Source: PLanc-01 sp034678485
GTDB lineage: Bacteria; Planctomycetota; Phycisphaerae; Sedimentisphaerales; Anaerobacaceae
Reading direction: 5' to 3'
NCBI GenBank assembly: GCA_034678485.1
Contig: JAXDBU010000180.1
Span: forward strand, 1-64,000
Length of the DNA: 64,000 nt
In this document: positions 58,816-64,000 of the stretch, in pieces
Position numbering within the stretch: position 1 is the first letter of the stretch
How the letters are laid out: each line of letters starts with the position of its first letter
Notes under the pieces: model-generated
Told to the model about the DNA's origin: nothing
What the model saw: the letters and a program-made list of their open reading frames with translations, nothing else
Databases searched by the model: none
Position numbers and translations under genes: made by a program

Positions 58816-59289
58816 TTATGCGTCGTTGGGCTGAGTGTGCTTCTCGATCTCGCTCAGATAGGCCACGGTGCGCTGGAGGTGATCCGTAACATGCTTGAGC
58901 CGGAGCATGGTCCGAATCCGCGTCAGCAGTTCCAGGCGGTTGATCGGCTTGCTGACGAAGTCGTCCGCGCCGGAATCGAGACCGCGTTCGATGTCGCCGA
59001 ACTCATTGAGGGCGGTCACCATGATGACCGGGATGTCGGTGGTCTCGGGACGGCCCTTGAGTCTCCTGCAGACCTCGAAACCGCTCATCTTGGGCATCAT
59101 GACGTCGAGAAGAACCAAATCGGGTTTGCTCCGTGCCACTATCTCCAGTGCCTCGATCCCATCATGGGCCGCTTCGGCGATGCACTCGACGTCCTCCAGG
59201 TAGGCCTGAATCAACTCGAGGTTCTGCTGATTGTCGTCCACCACGAGGACTACGGGCAGTTTGTCCCGGCTCTTGTTATCCTGTGTCAT
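58816..59289 (-). CDS. Single-domain response regulator
   Basis: A 157-residue CheY-like receiver. It has the acidic pocket VVDDN (Asp18, Asp19), the phospho-acceptor Asp62 in LVLLDVMMPKMSG, the Thr switch in VIMVTAL and Lys in FVSKPI. After the domain there is only a helical tail (TRIRTMLRLKHVTDHLQRTVAYLSEIE), with no output domain. ATG 59289 has GGGAG upstream; a GTG three codons earlier is less likely. It is divergent from the histidine kinase at 59455, so the two may form a signalling pair. Confidence 0.92.
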   Translation of the reverse strand: MTQDNKSRDKLPVVLVVDDNQQNLELIQAYLEDVECIAEAAHDGIEALEIVARSKPDLVLLDVMMPKMSGFEVCRRLKGRPETTDIPVIMVTALNEFGDIERGLDSGADDFVSKPINRLELLTRIRTMLRLKHVTDHLQRTVAYLSEIEKHTQPNDA

Positions 59290-59378
59290 TCGGTACACTC
59301 CCGATCGATTTCACGTGCTCAGAATGCCCGATTCATTCGACCGTTCCAAAAAAACCGGCCAGCCGGCGGGATAGCCCC

Positions 59379-59407
59379 TTGTGGGACGGTTGCTCCCGGT
59401 AGATAAT
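59379..59407 (+). promoter_or_regulatory. Promoter of the histidine kinase operon
   Basis: TTGTGG (59379-59384), 17 bp, then GATAAT (59402-59407). Transcription would start near 59414, about 40 nt before the TTG start codon. Confidence 0.45.
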
Positions 59408-59454
59408 GCTCCGGTACGGACACCGATACTGGATTGTATACAAGGAGTGAGCCG

Positions 59455-60246
59455 TTGACAAGTATCATCGAGAAACGCTTGTCGTTGCATCAATGCCTCG
59501 CGCAGAAGGATGAAGAGAACCGTGCGCTGCGGTCCCAGAATGTGCAGCTTCAAGCGTTGGCTACGCTGGGCTCCGCGACCTGCATGATTGCCCATGAGAT
59601 CAACAATCTGCTGACCCCGCTGACGACTTATGCGGCGCTGGCCGTGCAGAATCCCAATGACGCGGAACTCGCGAAGAAAGTGCTCGACAAAACGATGCGG
59701 AACTGTCAGCGGGCCTCTCGAATCATGCAGAGCGTGCTCGCGATGGCCAACGGCCAGAAGAACCAGCGTGAGCAGACTGCCGTCAGGACGCTCGTCGAGC
59801 AGGTCTTCACGTGTCTGTGCCGGGACTTTGCCAAGGACGGGATTACCGTTCAGACAAACATCTCCGACGATCTTCGAGTGGACTGCGTGCCCGTTCAGAT
59901 CGAGCAGGTCCTGATGAATCTGATCCTGAATGCCCGAGACGCGATGCTGCCCGGCGGGGGGATTCTCAGAGTGACCGCGACGAGGGAGCCCGACCACGTC
60001 GCGGTGGTCGTGAGCGACACGGGCACCGGTATCCCGGCCGAACATCTTGGACGCATCTTCACGCCCTTTTTTACGACGAAGACGGCGAAGGGCTCTCCCA
60101 CCGGTTCCGGCTCGGGCGTCGGCCTTGCCTTCTGCAAACGAATCGTGGACGCGCACGGCGGCGAGATCGGTGTCACATCGCACGTCGGCCAGGGAAGCAC
60201 GTTCACCCTCCGCTTGCCACGGACCCCGCCGCACGATCGGCCATGA
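59455..60246 (+). CDS. Orphan cytoplasmic histidine kinase
   Basis: A 263-residue HWE/HisKA-type kinase without a membrane or sensor domain. After a short coiled coil there is the H-box MIAHEINNLLTPLTTYAAL with phospho-acceptor His47, then the ATPase domain with N-box LILNARDAMLPGGG, G1 VVSDTGTGIP, F-box IFTPFFTTK and G2 GSGSGVGLAFCKRIVDAHGG. All key residues are present. The start is inferred as TTG 59455 because AAGGAGTG lies 6 bases upstream; no ATG is close. Its stop overlaps the start of the CNNM-type gene (ATGA). The signal must come from a separate protein. Confidence 0.9.
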   Translation: MTSIIEKRLSLHQCLAQKDEENRALRSQNVQLQALATLGSATCMIAHEINNLLTPLTTYAALAVQNPNDAELAKKVLDKTMRNCQRASRIMQSVLAMANGQKNQREQTAVRTLVEQVFTCLCRDFAKDGITVQTNISDDLRVDCVPVQIEQVLMNLILNARDAMLPGGGILRVTATREPDHVAVVVSDTGTGIPAEHLGRIFTPFFTTKTAKGSPTGSGSGVGLAFCKRIVDAHGGEIGVTSHVGQGSTFTLRLPRTPPHDRP

Positions 60247-61511
60247 TTGCCCAAGTCTATCAAAACCTCGGTCATCTTCTCCTGATGGTCGCTCTGCTCG
60301 CCTGCTCCGCCTTCTTTTCCGGGTCCGAAACGTCGTTCTTCAACCTGAGTCAGCGGCAGATCAAGCAATTCAGCGGCTCCACGCACCGAGTACACCAGCT
60401 CGTCGCACGCCTGCTCCGCCGGCCCGGGCACCTCTTGAACTGCCTGCTCTTCGGCAACATGACCGTGAATGTCCTGTTCTATGCCGCCTCGAGCGTGCTG
60501 GTGCGAAGAGTCGGCGCCGAATGGGGCCTCGGAGCGGCGACTGCCGTTGCGCTGGCCACTTTCATCATGCTGGTGTTGTTCGGCGAGATTCTGCCGAAAT
60601 CCCTGGCTTATTCGAACTCCCGGCCCCTGGCGCTCACGGCGGCGCTGCCGGCATTCCTCGTGGTCCAGGTCTTCGGCCCGATCACCTCCCTGTTCCGGGT
60701 CCTTTTCCTCGAGCCCGTTCTGCGTCTGTTCCTGGGACCGGCCCGCGTGTCGCGGAGAGTCACCCTGGAGGAATTTCGCTCTCTCGTGAACCTGACGCGT
60801 CGTCGCGGGCTGATCACGGAGGATGAAAACCGACTTCTCGATGAAGTGGTCGATCTGGGAATGCTGAAGGTCCGCCATGTGATGCAGCCGCGTGTGGATA
60901 TGGTCGTCTGCAGCGTCGCGGATTCCCGAGACAGCCTCCGCGAGCAGATGCAGGCGCACCACCTGACGAAGGTCCCCGTCTACGTTCGTAGTATGGACAA
61001 CATCATCGGGGTGATCCACCTGCGCCAGTTGTTCTTGAAGCCGGATGTCTCGGTCGACCGGCTCGTTCAGCCGGTGCATTTTGTGCCGGAACAGAAGACC
61101 GTGGAGTCCCTCCTCGAGTTCTTTCGCAAGACCGGGGTGGATATGGCCGTGGTCGTGGACGAGTATGGCGGTATCGCCGGTTCGGTGCGGCCCGAGGATA
61201 TTGCGGACGAACTGTTTGGAAGGATGGATACTGCGATCGGCATCGAGCCGATCCGACAATTGGGGCCCTTTCAGTATCGTCTGGCGGGCGATTTGGCCAT
61301 CCATGACTGGGCCCGTGTCTTCGGGATCGACCTGGAAGAAACGCGCATCTCCACCATCGGCGGATTGGTGGCGATGCTCCTGGGGCAGATCCCGAGGAAA
61401 GGCGACGTGGCGAGACTGGGGAACTTGAAGTTCACGGTGGATCGAGTCCTCAAACACCGCATTGAAACGGTCATCTTGTCTTTGGAGCCGATCTCGGGCC
61501 ATGAGTCATAG
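60243..61511 (+). CDS. CNNM/CorC-type transporter (HlyC/CorC family), full length
   Basis: Membrane protein linked to divalent cation (Mg/Co) efflux. The 422-residue product has a CNNM (DUF21) domain with about four helices (about 1-150; FFSGSETSFFNLSQ, LLFGNMTVNVLFY, LVLFGEILPKSLAY), two CBS motifs (VMQPRVDMVVCSVADSRDSLREQMQAHHLTKVPVYV and VHFVPEQKTVESLLEFFRKTGVDMAVVVDEYGGIAGSV), and a C-terminal transporter-associated CorC/HlyC domain. It starts inside the kinase stop codon. A second, shorter paralogue starts 11 bp before its end. Confidence 0.9.
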   Translation: MIAQVYQNLGHLLLMVALLACSAFFSGSETSFFNLSQRQIKQFSGSTHRVHQLVARLLRRPGHLLNCLLFGNMTVNVLFYAASSVLVRRVGAEWGLGAATAVALATFIMLVLFGEILPKSLAYSNSRPLALTAALPAFLVVQVFGPITSLFRVLFLEPVLRLFLGPARVSRRVTLEEFRSLVNLTRRRGLITEDENRLLDEVVDLGMLKVRHVMQPRVDMVVCSVADSRDSLREQMQAHHLTKVPVYVRSMDNIIGVIHLRQLFLKPDVSVDRLVQPVHFVPEQKTVESLLEFFRKTGVDMAVVVDEYGGIAGSVRPEDIADELFGRMDTAIGIEPIRQLGPFQYRLAGDLAIHDWARVFGIDLEETRISTIGGLVAMLLGQIPRKGDVARLGNLKFTVDRVLKHRIETVILSLEPISGHES

Positions 61512-62508
61512 CGTCCAGTTGCTGTTGTTGGGGGTCGCCATGACGGTCCTGGCGGGGTTCTTCGCAGGATCCGAAACGGGGATCTACCGATTGAGCCGAC
61601 TGCGTCTGCGTTTGAACGCCGAGAGACGCCAGTTTCTTTCGACTCTGCTCGCGTCGGTCATGCGGGACAGCTCCGGCCTGCTGCTGTCGCTGCTCGTCGG
61701 GACCAATCTCTGCCACTATGTAGCCACCAGCGCCGTCACAGGCATGTTCCTGAGTATTGCTCCCTCGGAGCACGTGGCCGAGTTGTACGCGACCGGTCTG
61801 ATGGCCCCCCTGCTGTTCGTTTTCTCCGAACTGATCCCCAAGAACGTCTTCCTGCATCGCGCCGACGTCCTGACGTCTTTCGTGGCTCCCCTGCTCTACC
61901 TGAGCCACAAGATCTTCACGTGGTGTGGCGCGGTACCGTTGCTGCGATTCACGTCGAACCTCTTCGCGCGGCTGATCGGCTCGCCCGTCTCGTCCAAGAC
62001 GGTGATCACGTCGAGCCAAGGCTACCAGGTCAGAGCCATTCTGCGCGACACGCAGGAGGAGGGGCTTCTCAGTCGCGTCCAGACCGAGATGGTCGACCGG
62101 ATCGTGAACATCCCCGGCCTGCGTCTGGGCACCGCCATGGTCCCTCTGAGCCGGGTTCACACCGTCGGACTACAATCGGGTCGCGAGGTCTTGTTGAACG
62201 AGATGAAGACGCACTCGTTCACGCGTCTGCTGGTGTGGGAGGGTGCGCCTGCGAACATCGTCGGCTTCATCAATGTCTACGATGTACTGGCCTGCCCGGA
62301 GGAATTCACCGGTCTGGAGAGATTCCTCGTGCCGATTCGCAGCCTGGATGCCGACACCCTCGTGATGGACACCATCCATATGATGCGACGTCAACAGGAG
62401 GAAATGGCCCTTGTGACCCGCCGGCGAGGCTCGCGCGACGTGCCGGTGGGAACGGTAACGATGAAGGACCTTGTTGAGGAGCTGATGGGTGAACTCATCG
62501 CGTGGTGA
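61501..62508 (+). CDS. CNNM-type paralogue lacking the CorC/HlyC domain
   Basis: A 335-residue protein like its neighbour in the CNNM part (FFAGSETGIYRLSRLRLRLN, LLVGTNLCHYVATS, FVFSELIPKNVFLH) and with CBS-like sequence (RLGTAMVPLSRVHTVGLQSGREVLLNEMKTHSFTRLLVW ... MRRQQEEMALVTRRRG). It ends 85-90 residues earlier, without the C-terminal CorC/HlyC domain. The start ATG 61501 lies within the upstream gene, so translation is coupled. The pair may form a heterodimer. The glycosyltransferase-like gene starts before its end. Confidence 0.85.
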   Translation: MSHSVQLLLLGVAMTVLAGFFAGSETGIYRLSRLRLRLNAERRQFLSTLLASVMRDSSGLLLSLLVGTNLCHYVATSAVTGMFLSIAPSEHVAELYATGLMAPLLFVFSELIPKNVFLHRADVLTSFVAPLLYLSHKIFTWCGAVPLLRFTSNLFARLIGSPVSSKTVITSSQGYQVRAILRDTQEEGLLSRVQTEMVDRIVNIPGLRLGTAMVPLSRVHTVGLQSGREVLLNEMKTHSFTRLLVWEGAPANIVGFINVYDVLACPEEFTGLERFLVPIRSLDADTLVMDTIHMMRRQQEEMALVTRRRGSRDVPVGTVTMKDLVEELMGELIAW

Positions 62509-64000
62509 AAACAAGACGCGCACTCCCGCTCGTGGCAGGAAACCAAGTGAAGCCATCGCGAGGTCTGTGACTGTGCGCGCCTTCGTGGGACCGCTCTCGC
62601 TGGGTGCGATCCTTGTGCTGGCTATCGCGATCCTCGCCAACAGCATGACCAAGGAGATCGGTCGCGACGAGCAGATGTACTGCACCGCCGGCGTGTTGCT
62701 GGCACAGGGCAAGACGATCTACCGGGACTTCTCCTATCCGTCGCAACTGCCCTATCATCCACTGCTGTTGGCATCGTGCTACAAGGTCCTGGGGACGACA
62801 CACTATCTGCTGGTGGGCCGATTCGTCTCGGCCTTCAGCGATCTGCTCGTCGTGCTCCTGATCGTGAGCATCTACCGGTCCGTCTTCGCGCCCCGGCGCA
62901 CCGAGGGATCGTTGTTCGGCCTCGCGGCGGCCGTGTTGTATGTCTTCAACCCGTTCGTGGACTACGCCGCGGGGTATGCCTGGAACCACGATGTGGTAAT
63001 CGTGTGCGTCATGGGGGCCCTCGGACTGCTCGTGACTGCCGACTTTCGCAAGAACGCCCGCCCTTGGCGGATTGGACTGATGGGCGCCCTGTTGGCCCTC
63101 GCAACCTGCATGCGCGTCACCACCGCGCTGGTCGAGCTGGTGTTTCTGGGGGCGATACTCTGGATGGCAGGTGGAACCCTGAGGAACCGGGTCCGCGCGG
63201 TCCTTCCCTTCCTGGCGGGGACCTTGGTGATGCTGGCGTGGCCGGTGTGGGTCATCGCGCAGGCGCCGGAGGCGTTCCGGCTCAATCTCATCCGGATTCC
63301 CACGCTCTACGGCCGATGGCTGCACGAGATCGGGATGACGTTCGACAAGGTCTCGCTGACGGGAGACGCCTTGGCGCAGCCCGCCAGCTTGATTCTTTTG
63401 GTCCTTGCCGTCGGCCTGCTCCGGGCCGGACTGCGTCGCCGTGCGAGCCTGGATGCGTGCGAAAGAAGAAAGGCCCTGACGGCCGCCCTGCTGCCCTTGG
63501 TGTTCATCGTGATTGCGTACATACCGCCGACAATGTGGCTTCAGTATCTGGCGATTCCCGTCCCGTTTCTCACGGTGGCTTTCGCCTATCCATTGCTGGC
63601 GCTGCGACGACGGGCATCTGGTCACGATCTTGGCAGGCGAGTGGCGACGTTCGCCCTGCCGGTGGCAGCGGTCCTGTCCGTTCTCGTGTATCCAGTGCCG
63701 TTGTCACGTGCCGTATTTGCGCTCGTGCCGGGGAAGTGGGAGCCTGTGAAAGTCCACGCTGTGGCGCGGACGCTCATGGAGCAGGTGGCTGAGCCGAAGT
63801 ACGTGGCGACACTGGGGCCGCTTCATGCTCTCGAAGGAGGTTGTGAGGTCTATCCGGAGCTTTCCAGCGGGTCCATCGTCTATCGGATTGCGGACCGAAT
63901 GACGCCGGAGGAGCGTCAGATCACACACACGGTGGGTCCTGGAACGCTGGGCGATATGGTCAACGCCTGCCCGCCGTGTGCGGTGCTCGTTGGAGTCGAG
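62489..64000 (+). CDS. Membrane glycosyltransferase (GT39/ArnT-like), C-terminus cut by window edge
   Basis: At least 504 residues with about 9-11 membrane helices and no stop before the edge. The first luminal loop, GRDEQMYCTAGVLLAQGKTIYRDFSYPSQLPYHPLL, has the Asp-Glu pair and Gln-Pro spacing of GT-C polyprenol-phosphate sugar transferases such as ArnT and protein mannosyltransferases. A soluble C-terminal portion begins about residue 420. The start GTG 62489 has GAGGAG 7 bases upstream and gives a basic N-tail; GTG 62567 is a possible shorter start. It could add sugars to lipid or protein at the cell surface. It overlaps the upstream CNNM-type gene by 20 bp. Confidence 0.78.
   Translation, partial: MNSSRGENKTRTPARGRKPSEAIARSVTVRAFVGPLSLGAILVLAIAILANSMTKEIGRDEQMYCTAGVLLAQGKTIYRDFSYPSQLPYHPLLLASCYKVLGTTHYLLVGRFVSAFSDLLVVLLIVSIYRSVFAPRRTEGSLFGLAAAVLYVFNPFVDYAAGYAWNHDVVIVCVMGALGLLVTADFRKNARPWRIGLMGALLALATCMRVTTALVELVFLGAILWMAGGTLRNRVRAVLPFLAGTLVMLAWPVWVIAQAPEAFRLNLIRIPTLYGRWLHEIGMTFDKVSLTGDALAQPASLILLVLAVGLLRAGLRRRASLDACERRKALTAALLPLVFIVIAYIPPTMWLQYLAIPVPFLTVAFAYPLLALRRRASGHDLGRRVATFALPVAAVLSVLVYPVPLSRAVFALVPGKWEPVKVHAVARTLMEQVAEPKYVATLGPLHALEGGCEVYPELSSGSIVYRIADRMTPEERQITHTVGPGTLGDMVNACPPCAVLVGVE

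Overview
The window looks like a piece of a high-GC (roughly 60 percent or more) Planctomycetota chromosome, most likely from a Phycisphaerae-type lineage. The evidence is an exosortase / extracellular polysaccharide locus, a type II secretion-like prepilin with the H-X9-DG signature, a PheT without the EMAP-type tRNA-binding insert, and pheS and pheT about 36 kb apart. The taxonomy is inferred from gene content, not from a marker alignment. Many genes have a recognisable vegetative promoter of the form TTGnnn - 16/17 bp - TAnnnT, and several gene pairs overlap by 4 bp (ATGA or GTGA).

Layout. 1-5.3 kb: an FHA-domain protein (cut by the window edge, minus strand), then the translation block thrS - infC - rpmI - rplT - pheS. 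5.3-10.4 kb: a decayed retropepsin-like gene, an ArfB-type ribosome rescue factor, an ABC ATPase - cheD - DUF2400 set, and a methyltransferase. 10.7-16.8 kb: a 592-residue protein of unknown function divergent from the methyltransferase, a small membrane protein coupled to a secreted hydrolase-like protein, a GH43-like propeller, a membrane protein and the prepilin. 17.0-23.7 kb: a nitrogen-oxide cluster with nrfH, nrfA, an Rrf2 regulator behind a GACTATATTAGTC dyad, a cupin, the hybrid cluster protein gene hcp, a two-cluster ferredoxin-like protein and an SO_0444-type permease. 24.0-26.7 kb: repeat-rich sequence with a GspG-like gene and a solitary HNH-AP2 gene. 27.0-38.9 kb: export lipoprotein, exosortase, EpsI-like protein, a 1642-residue TPR protein, a Wzc-like protein with an altered Walker A motif, and an epimerase. 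38.9-43.4 kb: a Ycf46-like AAA+ ATPase with a PEGA lipoprotein (minus strand), then pheT.

At 43.65-43.92 kb there is a self-contained non-coding RNA gene, with promoter, about 200 nt of rod-like long-range pairing and an intrinsic terminator. I propose it is 6S RNA. Then follow glgP, a PTS EIIA-like protein, a short UvrC, a GNAT/FemAB-like protein, a GH16 glucanase, tatA and an aminotransferase. 52.9-56.8 kb is an NfeD - NfeD - FloA membrane-microdomain operon with a linked unknown protein. The end holds a TPR protein, a response regulator, an orphan histidine kinase, two tandem CNNM/CorC-type transporters and a membrane glycosyltransferase cut by the window edge.

Three families of intergenic palindromic repeats recur across the window. 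One copy supplies the stop codon of a coding gene. No rRNA, tRNA, CRISPR array, prophage or insertion-sequence transposase was seen.
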